Positions 17,136 through 26,076 of a stretch of 43,142 nucleotides of DNA are shown here, in pieces (position 1 is the first letter of the stretch; each line of letters opens with the position of its first letter). The translations under genes were made by a program, and so were the position numbers. The DNA comes from Burkholderiaceae bacterium (GTDB taxonomy: Bacteria > Pseudomonadota > Gammaproteobacteria > Burkholderiales > Burkholderiaceae_C). A model generated the notes under the pieces. The model did not search any database and had not been told where the DNA came from. It worked only from the letters and a program-made list of their open reading frames with translations. The stretch covers positions 1 to 43,142 of the forward strand of contig SCRU01000146.1 in NCBI GenBank assembly GCA_004323695.1. Direction: 5' to 3'.

Positions 17136-18593
17136 TCAGATCACGCGGTTGCGTGGCTGCGGCGGGTTTTTGGAGAAATAGCGCAGGATGCCCTGCATGA
17201 TGGCATCGGCCATCTTGTGCTGGAACTCGGGGGTGTTGAGCTTGGCCTCTTCCTGCGGGTTGCTGATGAAGGCCGTTTCGACGAGCACGCTGGGAATGTC
17301 GGGCGCCTTCAGCACGGCGAAGCTGGCCTGCTCGACCCGCCCCTGATGCAGCTTGCCCACGTCGCCGATCTCGTCGAGCAGGGCGCTGCCCAGCTTGAGG
17401 CTGTCCTTGATCTGCGCGGTGGTGCTCATGTCGAGCAGCGTGAGTTGCACCTGCGCATCCTTCGCGTGCACGTTCACGCCGCCAATCAGGTCGGCGTTGT
17501 TTTCCCGGTTTGCCATCCATTTTGCGGCGGCGCTGGAAGCGCCCCCCTGGCTCAGCGCAAACACACTGGCGCCGCGCGCCATCGGTGTAATGAACGCGTC
17601 GGCGTGAATGCTGACAAACAGGTCGGCCTTGACGCGCCGCGCCTTTTGAACGCGCACCTGCAGCGGCACGAAAAAGTCCGCGTCGCGCGTCATGAACGCG
17701 CGCATCGGGTCGCCGTTCAAGGTCGTGGCATTGATGCGGTCGCGCACCAGGTGCGCGATGTTCAGCACCACGTTTTTCTCGTGCGTCCCGGCGGGCCCGG
17801 TCGCGCCCGGGTCCTCGCCGCCATGGCCAGGGTCGATCGCAATGATGATGAGCCGATCCACCTTGCCGGTCAGCGCCGCCAGGGCCGGCGAATCTTTTTG
17901 GTTAGACCCCTTTTCTGATTCTGGAGAGTTTGCTGCGAATTTTGTAGCCTCCGGGGGACGCGCCCCGGTTTCGGATCGTTGCAGCTCGCGCGTCATCAAC
18001 TCGCCCAACGGGTCCGGGGCCGCGCTCGCGAGTCGATTCGTCTCCGCATCGGGAGAGCCATTTCCCAACTGGCTGGCGATCAGCGCTTCCAGCGGATCCA
18101 CCGCCCGAGTGGGATACAGGTCGAGCACCAGCCGGTAGCGGTATGCGGCCACGGGCGAGAGCGAGAACACCTGCGGCCGGGTCGGCTGCTTGAGGTCCAG
18201 CACCAGCCGCACCACATCCGGCGCATTCTGCCCAACGCGCACGCCGCTGATGAACGGGTCGTTCGACTTGACCTTTCCCACCAGTTCGCGCAATTGCGGA
18301 TCAAGGTCGATGCCCTGGATGTCGACCGCGAGCCGCGGCGGATTCGGCACGAAGATCTGGCGGGTCTTCAAGGGGCCGTCGGACTCGATGGTGACGCGCG
18401 TGTACTCCGGCGCGGGCCAGACCCGCACTGCCACGATCGTGGCGCCGCGCGCAATTTCGCGCACGCCCAGCATCAGCACCAGCGTGCCGGACTGGAGCAG
18501 AAGGCGGCGGTTGACGGGCCTGGCCTGCGGCGCCACGGCGCGGTCTTGCGCAGCGTCCGGCGCTGCCGCGGGGGGCTGGTGTTCGCGGGTCAT
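17136..18593 (-). CDS. amiC: N-acetylmuramoyl-L-alanine amidase AmiB/AmiC type
   Basis: This 485-residue zinc amidase cleaves the peptide from peptidoglycan during daughter-cell separation. It has an N-terminal signal (hydrophobic 28-48 after a Pro/Ala-rich leader), an AMIN septal-targeting domain at about 50-160 and a C-terminal Amidase_3 domain from about 248, with zinc motif IAIDPGHGGEDPGA, FVSIHADAF and VETAFISNPQEEAKL. The Ala/Ser/Lys linker near residues 220-232 contains a degenerate copy of the dispersed repeat. ATG 18593 overlaps the tsaE stop (ATGA), so the genes are coupled. The position next to tsaE and on the mutL strand corresponds to amiB of E. coli. Confidence 0.94.
   Translation of the reverse strand: MTREHQPPAAAPDAAQDRAVAPQARPVNRRLLLQSGTLVLMLGVREIARGATIVAVRVWPAPEYTRVTIESDGPLKTRQIFVPNPPRLAVDIQGIDLDPQLRELVGKVKSNDPFISGVRVGQNAPDVVRLVLDLKQPTRPQVFSLSPVAAYRYRLVLDLYPTRAVDPLEALIASQLGNGSPDAETNRLASAAPDPLGELMTRELQRSETGARPPEATKFAANSPESEKGSNQKDSPALAALTGKVDRLIIIAIDPGHGGEDPGATGPAGTHEKNVVLNIAHLVRDRINATTLNGDPMRAFMTRDADFFVPLQVRVQKARRVKADLFVSIHADAFITPMARGASVFALSQGGASSAAAKWMANRENNADLIGGVNVHAKDAQVQLTLLDMSTTAQIKDSLKLGSALLDEIGDVGKLHQGRVEQASFAVLKAPDIPSVLVETAFISNPQEEAKLNTPEFQHKMADAIMQGILRYFSKNPPQPRNRVI
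17900..17936 (+). repeat. Dispersed 14-18-GCTAT repeat, degenerate copy 4 (amiC linker)
   Basis: GGTTAGACCCCTTT, 18-nt spacer, GCTGC. Only about half of the 14-mer matches, but the spacing is exact and it lies in the poorly conserved linker between the AMIN and amidase domains. Confidence 0.35.
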
Positions 18594-19072
18594 GCCAGCA
18601 GCTCCCGCCCGAGTGGCGTATGCGCCAGAAGGCGCACCTTGCGAGACTCATCCAACATGGCTTCCATTTTAATAGCAAGGTCGGCTCGCGGCAGGTAATG
18701 TGTTGCTTTTTCGGGCCATTCCGCCAGCTTGAGTCCATCGCTTGCAAAGATGTCGCGAAAGCCGGCGTCTTCCCATTCGCGCGGGTCGTCGAAACGGTAG
18801 AAATCGAAATGCCAGATATTCAGACCATCGACAGCGTGCGGTTCCACCACCGCGTAGGTTGGACTCTTGATGCGCCCGCGCACATTCAGGGCATGCAGAA
18901 GATGCCGCACGAAGGTGGTCTTGCCGGCACCGAGCTCGCCGTGCAGTTCGACAAAGGCGTTGCGCAGCGCGGCATGCGCGGCCAGTTGCCGGGCGAATGC
19001 CCGCGTGTCGGTCTCGGTCTGCCAGACCATGGCGCGTGTCATGACGGGGTGGGCTGTGCTTTCTACAATCAT
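18590..19072 (-). CDS. tsaE: tRNA threonylcarbamoyladenosine biosynthesis ATPase TsaE
   Basis: TsaE is the small P-loop ATPase that supports the TsaBD complex in making t6A at position 37 of ANN-decoding tRNAs. The 160-residue protein has Walker A GELGAGKTT (about 45-53), the SPTYAVVE switch motif (70-77), IWHFDFYR (86-93) and LAEWPEK (116-122). ATG 19072 is the most upstream start; ATG 19042 and 19030 are alternatives, and none has a strong ribosome site. The stop overlaps the amiC start. The start is only three bases from the divergent queG start. Confidence 0.94.
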   Translation of the reverse strand: MIVESTAHPVMTRAMVWQTETDTRAFARQLAAHAALRNAFVELHGELGAGKTTFVRHLLHALNVRGRIKSPTYAVVEPHAVDGLNIWHFDFYRFDDPREWEDAGFRDIFASDGLKLAEWPEKATHYLPRADLAIKMEAMLDESRKVRLLAHTPLGRELLA

Positions 19073-19075
19073 GCT

Positions 19076-20167
19076 GTGGCATCTCATCGCATCAGCGCCG
19101 TCGCTATCGACGCGCGCCAATTGGTATTGCGGATTCAGACTTGGGCCCGCGAGCTGGGATTCTCCCAAATCGGCGTGGCGGGGGTGGATCTGTCTTCGGC
19201 CGAAGCGGGTTTGATGGCCTGGCTGGCCCAAGGGTTCCATGGCGACATGAGTTACATGGCGGCGCATGGCCTGCGGCGCGCACGTCCCGCCGAACTGGTG
19301 CCGGGCACCGTCAGCGTGATCACGGCACGCATGGACTACCTGCCCTCGGGCGCGCCAGAGGCGTGGCAGGCCGTTGAATTCGAGCGCCTGAACCGGCCGC
19401 GGGAAGGCATCGTATCGGTCTACGCGCGCGGCCGTGACTATCACAAGGTGCTGCGCGCGCGGCTGCAAAAGCTCAGTGACCGTGTGGCGGAACATCTGGG
19501 GCCGTTCGGCCACCGCGTGTTCACGGATTCGGCGCCGGTGCTGGAGGCCGAGCTTGCGTCGCGCAGCGGCCAGGGCTGGCGCGGCAAGCACACGCTGGTG
19601 CTCAGCCGCGACGCCGGCTCGATGTTTTTCCTGGGCGAGATTTACGTGGACCTGGCGCTGCCGGCTAGCGAGCCCGTACCCGAACACTGCGGCAGCTGCA
19701 GCGCCTGCATGGCCGCGTGCCCGACCGGCGCCATCGTCGCGCCGTACCGGCTCGATGCGCGGCGCTGCATCTCATACCTGACGATCGAGCACGCGGGGCC
19801 GATTCCACTGGAACTGCGCGCGCTGATCGGCAACCGCATCTACGGCTGCGACGACTGCCAGCTGGCCTGCCCCTGGAACAAGTTTGCGCAGCGCAGCGCC
19901 TTGCCCGATTTCGACGAGCGCGCGGGCCTGAGCGGCGCGCAGCTGGCGACCCTGTTTGCATGGAGCGAGGAGGAGTTCCTGCGCTTCACCGAGGGCAGCC
20001 CGATCCGGCGTATCGGCCACGAGCGCTGGCTGCGCAACGTAGCGGTGGCCCTGGGCAACGCGCTGTGCCTTGCGCGCGATCCGGTGCTGGTGGACGCGCT
20101 GCGCCGGCGCGTCGATGATCCCAGCGCGCTGGTGCGCGAGCACGTTGCGTGGGCACTCGCGCAGTAG
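19076..20167 (+). CDS. queG: Epoxyqueuosine reductase QueG
   Basis: QueG reduces epoxyqueuosine to queuosine in tRNA, the last step of queuosine synthesis. It uses a cobalamin and two 4Fe-4S clusters. The 363-residue protein shows the cluster motifs CGSCSACMAACPTGAI and YGCDDCQLACPWNKFA, the RCISYLTIEHAG stretch between them and a C-terminal HEAT-like region (RWLRNVAVALGNAL). GTG 19076 is the first fitting start (E. coli QueG has 379 residues); no ribosome site is evident. It is divergent from tsaE, as yjeS is next to yjeF-yjeE in E. coli, but with no intergenic room. Confidence 0.95.
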   Translation: MASHRISAVAIDARQLVLRIQTWARELGFSQIGVAGVDLSSAEAGLMAWLAQGFHGDMSYMAAHGLRRARPAELVPGTVSVITARMDYLPSGAPEAWQAVEFERLNRPREGIVSVYARGRDYHKVLRARLQKLSDRVAEHLGPFGHRVFTDSAPVLEAELASRSGQGWRGKHTLVLSRDAGSMFFLGEIYVDLALPASEPVPEHCGSCSACMAACPTGAIVAPYRLDARRCISYLTIEHAGPIPLELRALIGNRIYGCDDCQLACPWNKFAQRSALPDFDERAGLSGAQLATLFAWSEEEFLRFTEGSPIRRIGHERWLRNVAVALGNALCLARDPVLVDALRRRVDDPSALVREHVAWALAQ

Positions 20168-20214
20168 CAACGATTTAGGCTTGTAGCCGTTATCCATAAA
20201 TCGTTGTTTGCTAT
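20168..20214 (+). repeat. Dispersed 14-18-GCTAT repeat, copy 5, with hairpin between convergent genes
   Basis: GGCTTGTAGCCGTT (20178-20191), 18-nt spacer, GCTAT (20210-20214). A perfect 10-bp inverted repeat CAACGATTTA / TAAATCGTTG (20168-20177, 20197-20206) encloses the 14-mer, which itself can form GGCT-TGT-AGCC. It sits between the convergent queG and AEC genes and may act as a two-way terminator, although the T-run is short. Confidence 0.6.
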
Positions 20215-20239
20215 AAAACGAATAGTAAACGGCGCTTGC

Positions 20240-21145
20240 CTAGCGTGGCAACCCGAGCGCGAAAGGCAGACTGAGCATGCCCAGGATGGTCGACAGCGTG
20301 ACCAGGCCGCCCACGTATGCAGCGTTGTAGCCCATGCGCGCAGCCAGCACGTAGCAGCTCGACGCGGTGGGCAGGGCGGAGAACATCAGCAGCACGGTGG
20401 TTTGCCGCGGCTCCAGCCGCAGCGCGTGGGACAGGCCCAGGGCGACCAGCGGCAGGATCAGGTGGCGGATCGAGAGCGTGGCCACGGCCAGTGTCTTGCC
20501 GCGGGACAGATGCCCCAGTTGCATGCCGGCGCCGGCCGCCATCAGCCCGAGTGGCAGCGAGGCGCCGCCGATGCGCGTCACCGTGGGCTCCAGCCAGGAA
20601 GGGATATGCACGCCGAGCAGGTTGCCCGCCAGGCCGAAAGCGGTGCCCAGAATCAGCGGGTTGCGCACCAGTTCGCGTGCCAGCCCGAGGTTGGCGTGCC
20701 GCGCCATCGGAAACACCGCGCCGATGTTGGTCAGGGGCACGCTGACGCCGATCAGGATCGAGACCATGAGTAGCCCCTCGGGGCCCGCCAGCTTGCCCGC
20801 CAGCGCCAGGCCGATGAACGAGTTGAAGCGGAATGCGGTCTGCGCGCTGGCGGCGTGGTCGCGCGGCTGGATATGGCGCCCGACCCAGGGCAGGTACGGC
20901 AGCGCATAGGCCAGCGCGATGCCGGTCGCCACCAGGAGCAGCCCCGCCGCGATCAGGTTCGACGCGGTGCCAAAATCGAGCGGGCTCTTGATGATCGACT
21001 GGAACAGCAGCACCGGAAACATGAAGTAGTACACCAGGCTTTCCACCGGTTCCCAGACGGTGCGGTTCAGCGCCGTGTGGCGGCAGATCAGGTAGCCGCA
21101 CAGAATCAGCGAAAAATCGGGAAACAGGAGTTGCGGGTAGTTCAC
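20240..21145 (-). CDS. AEC-family transporter (auxin efflux carrier/malonate permease type)
   Basis: This 301-residue membrane protein has about ten hydrophobic segments in the two five-helix halves of the AEC family: GYLICRHTALNRTVWEPVES and YYFMFPVLLFQSI at the start, FRFNSFIGLALAG and NPLILGTAFGLAGNLLG in the middle, LMFSALPTASSCYVLAARMG near the end. Bacterial members move malonate, malate or similar acids. The start is GTG 21145; no better ATG exists. It converges on queG and is divergent from xerD with about 50 bp between. No substrate clue is visible nearby. Confidence 0.9.
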   Translation of the reverse strand: MNYPQLLFPDFSLILCGYLICRHTALNRTVWEPVESLVYYFMFPVLLFQSIIKSPLDFGTASNLIAAGLLLVATGIALAYALPYLPWVGRHIQPRDHAASAQTAFRFNSFIGLALAGKLAGPEGLLMVSILIGVSVPLTNIGAVFPMARHANLGLARELVRNPLILGTAFGLAGNLLGVHIPSWLEPTVTRIGGASLPLGLMAAGAGMQLGHLSRGKTLAVATLSIRHLILPLVALGLSHALRLEPRQTTVLLMFSALPTASSCYVLAARMGYNAAYVGGLVTLSTILGMLSLPFALGLPR

Positions 21146-21194
21146 CGGGTCGAGAATAACCGCACGCGGAGACCATTTTTGTTATCTTCAACGA

Positions 21195-22100
21195 ATGAGC
21201 CCCGCAAGCCAGTCCAGCATCGACAACTTCGTGGACACGCTGTGGCTGGAAGAAGGCTTGTCCAGGAACACCCTGACCGCCTACCGGCGCGACCTCAGCC
21301 TGTTTGCCGACTGGCTGGGCGGGCAGGGGGTTCACCTGAACGACACCGCCGAAAGCCACCTGAGCAGTTACTTCGCGCTCAAGCATGCAGCGACCAAGGC
21401 GACGACCGCGAACCGGCGGCTGACCGTGTTCAAGCGCTACTTTCGCTGGGCGCTGCGCGAGCACGGCGTGGCGGCGGACCCGACCCTGAAGCTGCAAGCC
21501 GCGAAGCAGGCGCTGCGAGTGCCCAAGACCCTGACCGAAGCGCAGGTGGAGGCGTTGCTGCAGGCCCCGGATACGCAGAATCCGTTGGGCCTGCGCGAGC
21601 GCACCATGCTGGAGTTGATGTACGCCAGCGGGCTGCGCGTGAGCGAACTGGTCGCACTCAAGACCTTCAACGTGAGCATGAACGAGGGCGTGCTGCGCGT
21701 GCTCGGCAAGGGCAGCAAGGAGCGCCTGGTGCCGTTTGGCGAGGTGGCGCGCCTGTGGATCGAGCGCTATGTGACCGAGGTCCGTCCCGGGTTGCTGGCT
21801 GGCCGGCAGAGTGAGGACTTGTTCGTGACCCATCGCGGCGCCCGGGCCGGCAGCGGCATGACGCGCGTGATGTTCTGGATGATCGTGAAGAAGCACGCGC
21901 TCGCCGCCGGCATCACCGCGCCGCTGTCGCCGCATACCCTGCGTCACGCCTTTGCCACGCATCTGCTGAACCACGGCGCCGACCTGCGCGCGGTGCAGAT
22001 GCTGCTGGGGCATGCGGACATTTCCACCACCACCATCTACACGCACGTGGCGCGCGAACGGCTCAAGCAGTTGCATGCAAAACACCATCCGCGCGGATGA
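21195..22100 (+). CDS. xerD: Site-specific tyrosine recombinase XerD (or XerC)
   Basis: XerC and XerD resolve chromosome dimers at dif. The 301-residue protein has the full catalytic set of the tyrosine recombinases: R148 in SGLRVSEL, K172 in GKGSKER, H247 and R250 in SPHTLRHAFATHLL, H273 in LLGHADIS and nucleophile Y282 in TTTIYTHV. The SAM-like core-binding domain spans about 8-90. Length and the C-terminal HVARERLKQLHAKHHPRG favour XerD over XerC; a phage integrase is unlikely since no attachment or phage genes lie nearby. ATG 21195 lies downstream of the divergent AEC gene. Confidence 0.93.
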   Translation: MSPASQSSIDNFVDTLWLEEGLSRNTLTAYRRDLSLFADWLGGQGVHLNDTAESHLSSYFALKHAATKATTANRRLTVFKRYFRWALREHGVAADPTLKLQAAKQALRVPKTLTEAQVEALLQAPDTQNPLGLRERTMLELMYASGLRVSELVALKTFNVSMNEGVLRVLGKGSKERLVPFGEVARLWIERYVTEVRPGLLAGRQSEDLFVTHRGARAGSGMTRVMFWMIVKKHALAAGITAPLSPHTLRHAFATHLLNHGADLRAVQMLLGHADISTTTIYTHVARERLKQLHAKHHPRG

Positions 22101-22156
22101 TGCCGGAACTGGGCACAATGCAGGGCGACTCGCGCAAGACGTTGAAAGTTTGAACC

Positions 22157-23590
22157 ATGCATAGCAAGACTGCCCCGACCGATGCCCCTGCAGCCAACGG
22201 GGCCGCGGTCGCAGTCGAAGCGGGCCGGCCCGTGCGCCGCGTGCTGGTGTTCACGATCGTCGCTCTGGCCTTGCTGATGATGTCGATCGACTTGACGATC
22301 GTGGCGACGGCCTTGCGCTCACTGCAGGAGGGGTTGCAGACATCCATCAACTGGGCTGGATGGACCATCACGGCCTACTCGTTCGGCTTCGTGCTGATGC
22401 TGCCGATCAGCGGCAAACTCAGCGAACGCTACGGGCGCCGCAGGGTGTTCCTCGGCTCGGTCGCTGCGTTCACCGCGGCATCGCTGTGTTGCGGCCTCGC
22501 TGACAACATCTTCGTGCTGATCGCGCTGCGCGCGGTGCAGGCGGCCGGCGGAGCGGGCTTCACGCCATCGGCGACCGGGATCGTCGTGGACCATTTCGGC
22601 GACGCGCGGGATCGCGCGGTCAGCCTGTTCGGCAGCATCTTTCCGGTCGGCGCCATGATCGGGCCGGTGTTCGGCGGGCTGTTCGTGTCGTACTGGTCCT
22701 GGCGCAGCGTGTTCTTCGTGAACGTGCCGATCGGGTTGGTGGTCATCGTGCTGGCGTGGCGCTACATACCGCACGACCGCCGGCGCACAACGCGGCACCA
22801 GGCCGGCATGGATGTCGCCGGCATGGCGTTGCTTGGCGCCGGCCTGCTGGCCGGCATGCTGGCCATCAGCTATCTGGGCGAGACGAACGCACGCATTGGA
22901 TCGCTCGCGTTCGTGGTGCCGCTGATCCTTGCCTTCGTCTGCGTGAGCGTATTCGTGCGCCATATCAACCGCGCCGTGCACCCGTTCATAGCCCCTCGCC
23001 TGATCTACGGGCCGGGCTTCGGCACGGTCAACCTCGTGAACGCGACTTTCGGCGGAATCACCCAGGGTGCGGTGGCGCTGATTCCGCTGTACGCGGCGAA
23101 TCGCTACGGGATCGACGCGCTGGGCTCCGGCACGCTGCTGATCGCGCAGGGGGCCGCCGCCATCCTGCTGTCCGTCGCGGGCGCGCTGGTGCTACGGCGC
23201 ACCGGGCATCGGCTGCCGCTGTATGTGGGGAGCGCCGTGATTGCGACCGGACTGGTGTTGCTCGCGCTGCACCCGGTGGCCGGCCTGTCGCCGTACGCCT
23301 GGCTGGCCGGTGCCGCGTTCCTCGTGGGCGCTGGCAGCGGCGCCATCAATCCGGCCAGCCGAAATGCCGGGCTGCAGCTGGCGCCCGAGCACTCGTCCAC
23401 CCTGGCTGCACTGCGCTCCGCGTCGCTGCAGATTGGCTCCATCACCACGGTCTCGATCGTCACCGCGTTGCTGACCCGCTCCAGCGACCCGGGCGTTGTC
23501 CAGTCCTGGACCTACGTCATGGCGGCGCTGCTGCTGCTGGTCTTTTTTCCGCTGATCAACCACATGCCCGAGCATCGCGGCGCGTGGTGA
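22157..23590 (+). CDS. MFS transporter, DHA2 (EmrB/QacA) efflux type
   Basis: This 477-residue carrier has about fourteen hydrophobic segments. The first segment has MMSIDLTIVATALRSLQ, the D-x-T motif D1 of DHA2 pumps. Motif A reads GKLSERYGRRRVF near 95-107, and motif C-like GAMIGPVFGG lies near 175. DHA2 members export drugs or toxic compounds using the proton gradient. ATG 22157 starts 56 bp after xerD. It converges on the LuxR gene, ending 16 bp from it. The substrate is unknown; export of an intermediate from the adjacent amide pathway is possible but unsupported. Confidence 0.9.
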   Translation: MHSKTAPTDAPAANGAAVAVEAGRPVRRVLVFTIVALALLMMSIDLTIVATALRSLQEGLQTSINWAGWTITAYSFGFVLMLPISGKLSERYGRRRVFLGSVAAFTAASLCCGLADNIFVLIALRAVQAAGGAGFTPSATGIVVDHFGDARDRAVSLFGSIFPVGAMIGPVFGGLFVSYWSWRSVFFVNVPIGLVVIVLAWRYIPHDRRRTTRHQAGMDVAGMALLGAGLLAGMLAISYLGETNARIGSLAFVVPLILAFVCVSVFVRHINRAVHPFIAPRLIYGPGFGTVNLVNATFGGITQGAVALIPLYAANRYGIDALGSGTLLIAQGAAAILLSVAGALVLRRTGHRLPLYVGSAVIATGLVLLALHPVAGLSPYAWLAGAAFLVGAGSGAINPASRNAGLQLAPEHSSTLAALRSASLQIGSITTVSIVTALLTRSSDPGVVQSWTYVMAALLLLVFFPLINHMPEHRGAW

Positions 23591-23606
23591 TGGGACGGTG
23601 GGTTGC

Positions 23607-24467
23607 TCAACTCAAAACCCGGCGCGCTTCAGGCGCCATGGAAGCGGCAGGGACTCCGATCTCTTGAGCCACTGCCGTGCTGCCAGCGTATGAATCTTCA
23701 CCATCGACCAGGGCCTGGACCCGAGTGGCAAGCTGTGTGCGGTTGCTGACCCGCAGTTTTCGGAAGGCATTGGCAAGGTGGAAGCGGACAGTAGGCAGTC
23801 CCACTTCCATGCGCTTCGCAATGTGTTTGTCGGGACATCCGGACAGCACGAGAGACGACACCTGCGCCTCTCGCTGGCTCAGCGCGGATCTGCGCTGGAG
23901 TACTTCCATGACGCTCTCGTGCATCTGCTGCGCCGATGCGGGATTGGATTCCCAGCGCAAGCGGGACAGCGCCGCCGCAAAGGCAGGCTCGACCAATCGC
24001 AGCGCATCAATCTCATTGGCATCGAAATTACCTCGTTCGCGCCGCCGCCAGATTCGCATGTCGCCGGTACATTCCTCGTTCGCGAAGACATAAAGGTTCA
24101 CGCCCCAGTGCATGCGGTCGCGGGCCAGGAAGTCGTTGAAAAATTCGGTACGGGAAAGGTCGCGCTGGTTGAGGATTTGAGTTGCCAGCGTGGGATGGCG
24201 CCGCTCCATCATCGGGAACGTGAGCGGGTCGATAAACCGGTAGTGCTCGTCCCAGCTGCGCAGATTGTCCAGGGACATGTTCAGTGACTGTACGCGATCG
24301 AAGCGTTGAGAGGCAGTATCCCAAGTCATTGAAACGTAGGTATCCGCCTGCAGCAAGTCGAGCATCGGCAACCCGAGCTCCTTGCGCAATGCATCCGCGT
24401 CGGTGGCTTCAGCCAACAGGCGGATGACTTCACCGAGTGCGCGAGTCTGTACCGAGGAGAGATGCAT
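23607..24467 (-). CDS. LuxR-type transcriptional regulator
   Basis: This regulator of about 286 residues has a C-terminal LuxR helix-turn-helix (SALSQREAQVSSLVLSGCPD, then GLPTVRFHLANAFRKL) at about 195-255. The N-terminal sensory domain of about 180 residues contains DEHYRFIDPLTFPMM and EFFNDFLARDRMHWGVNLYVF. That layout resembles LuxR solos with GAF/autoinducer-like domains, but the acyl-homoserine-lactone residues cannot be assigned. ATG 24467 is used; GTG 24491 is in frame and would add eight residues; neither has a good ribosome site. It is divergent from the amidase-ABC operon and is its probable activator. Confidence 0.88.
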   Translation of the reverse strand: MHLSSVQTRALGEVIRLLAEATDADALRKELGLPMLDLLQADTYVSMTWDTASQRFDRVQSLNMSLDNLRSWDEHYRFIDPLTFPMMERRHPTLATQILNQRDLSRTEFFNDFLARDRMHWGVNLYVFANEECTGDMRIWRRRERGNFDANEIDALRLVEPAFAAALSRLRWESNPASAQQMHESVMEVLQRRSALSQREAQVSSLVLSGCPDKHIAKRMEVGLPTVRFHLANAFRKLRVSNRTQLATRVQALVDGEDSYAGSTAVAQEIGVPAASMAPEARRVLS

Positions 24468-24627
24468 GGCAGATATCGGACGGAGCCGCACTCACATCAA
24501 GCGAATGATGCTAGTTTGCCAAAGAGGCACTTGAATCAGTGGAAACCCGTACTCGTCCTATCAATTATGTTAGGTGTGCAGTGACCTCGAGATTTCTAAG
24601 ATTTGGGGAATCGCTCTGGGGAAAGTC

Positions 24628-26031
24628 GTGAACCTGATACAGCCTGGCATCACTGAACTGCGGCGCAAACTGCGAGAACGTTCGATCACGAGTGCGGACG
24701 TGGTCGACGCACTCATTGCGCGCACCGAGACCCATTTTGCACTGAATGGTTACGTCGCGTTCGACCCGCAAGGATTGCGCGCCCAGGCACGGGCCGCGGA
24801 CCTGCTCATCGCGGCCGGGCAGGATCTGCCCCTGCTGGGCGTGCCCATCGCGCTCAAGGACAACATCGATGCAGCGGGCTGGCCAACGTCGGCCGGAACG
24901 CCGGCGCTGCTGGCGCACCGGCCGATGCATGACGCGGCGGTGACCGGGCGGCTGCGGCGATCCGGCGCACTCATCAGCGGCAAGGCGAACCTGCATGAAC
25001 TGGCCTTCGGAATCACGAATCACAACCAGGTCACCGGCATCGCCGGCAACCCGTGGGCGCCGGACCGGATCCCCGGCGGCAGCAGTGGCGGCTGTGCGGT
25101 CGTGGTGGCCGCCGGCATGGTCCCGGCCGCCATTGGAACGGATACAGGCGGCTCGGTTCGTGTCCCGGCTGCGCTGTGCGGCATTGCAGGCTTGCGCCCG
25201 ACGGTCGGCCGGGTACCCAGCGGCGGCATCGCACCTATTTCCTGCACTCGCGACACGGCCGGTCCGATGGCGCGCCGCGTTGAGGACTTGGTGTTGCTCG
25301 ACACCATCCTCACGGGCGATGTCGGCACGGTGGCGCCCGTACCGCTCGCAGGATTGCGGCTTGGCGTGCCCACAGGGCGGTTCTGGCAGGACTTGGACAG
25401 CGGCGTGGGTGCGGTCATGCAGGCCGCGCTCGAACGCCTGCGCCATGCGGGTGTGGTTCTCGTCAGTGTCGATCTTCCCGGACTGGATGCCTACAACGAG
25501 GCGGCCGGCTTTCCCATCGCACTGCACGAATTCATCCCCGAGATGACCCGTTACCTGGAGACATCGGCCAGCGGGGTCAACCTGGCCGACCTGGTGGCGC
25601 GCATTGGCAACAAGGACGTCGCCGGCGTGCTCCAGCCCTTGCTGGCGAACGGCGGAATTCCACCCCAGGTCTATTCCGACGCCCTGCAGGCGCGAACGAG
25701 GTTGCAGCAGGTCTACTCGGCTGCTTTCGCGAACCATGAGGTGCAGGCGCTGGTATTTCCGACCACACCGCTGACCGCGCGCGCGGTGTCTGCGCAAGAC
25801 ACGGTCGAGTTCAACGGCCAACAGCTGCCGTCGTTTCCTAGCTTCATACGCAACACCGACCCCGGCAGCAACGCGGGTATCCCGGGGATATCCCTGCCGG
25901 CGGGTTTGGCGCCGGATGGCCTCCCGGTGGGCTTGGCGCTGGATGGTCCCGCGCATTCCGATCGTCGCCTGCTGTCGATTGCAGCGGCGATCGAGCGGGT
26001 TCTGCCGACGCCGGCCCTGGCACCGCTTTAA
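24628..26031 (+). CDS. Amidase-signature family hydrolase of the amide-uptake operon
   Basis: This 467-residue amidase has the Lys-Ser-Ser triad K77 (GVPIALKDN), S152 (IPGGSSGG) and S176 (DTGGSVRVPAAL) with family spacings of 75 and 24. It resembles indoleacetamide/mandelamide hydrolase-type enzymes, which release ammonia and an acid. I choose GTG 24628 because GGGGAAA lies about eight bases upstream; an in-frame GTG at 24574 would add 18 residues with no ribosome site. It is the first gene of a five-gene operon with an amide/urea-type ABC importer, so the importer probably brings in its substrate. The gene is divergent from the LuxR regulator. Confidence 0.92.
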   Translation: MNLIQPGITELRRKLRERSITSADVVDALIARTETHFALNGYVAFDPQGLRAQARAADLLIAAGQDLPLLGVPIALKDNIDAAGWPTSAGTPALLAHRPMHDAAVTGRLRRSGALISGKANLHELAFGITNHNQVTGIAGNPWAPDRIPGGSSGGCAVVVAAGMVPAAIGTDTGGSVRVPAALCGIAGLRPTVGRVPSGGIAPISCTRDTAGPMARRVEDLVLLDTILTGDVGTVAPVPLAGLRLGVPTGRFWQDLDSGVGAVMQAALERLRHAGVVLVSVDLPGLDAYNEAAGFPIALHEFIPEMTRYLETSASGVNLADLVARIGNKDVAGVLQPLLANGGIPPQVYSDALQARTRLQQVYSAAFANHEVQALVFPTTPLTARAVSAQDTVEFNGQQLPSFPSFIRNTDPGSNAGIPGISLPAGLAPDGLPVGLALDGPAHSDRRLLSIAAAIERVLPTPALAPL

Positions 26032-26076
26032 AGCCAAAGCATCCTGATCAGTCCGATACAACCATAGGAGATTCAC

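Noticed and set aside
18660-18705. AATAGC in tsaE resembling the GCTAT end of the repeat
   Set aside because: The sequence 18 nt away does not match the 14-mer.
21195-22100. Tyrosine recombinase as a mobile-element integrase
   Set aside because: It has the length and motifs of XerD, and no attachment site, tRNA or phage genes are nearby.
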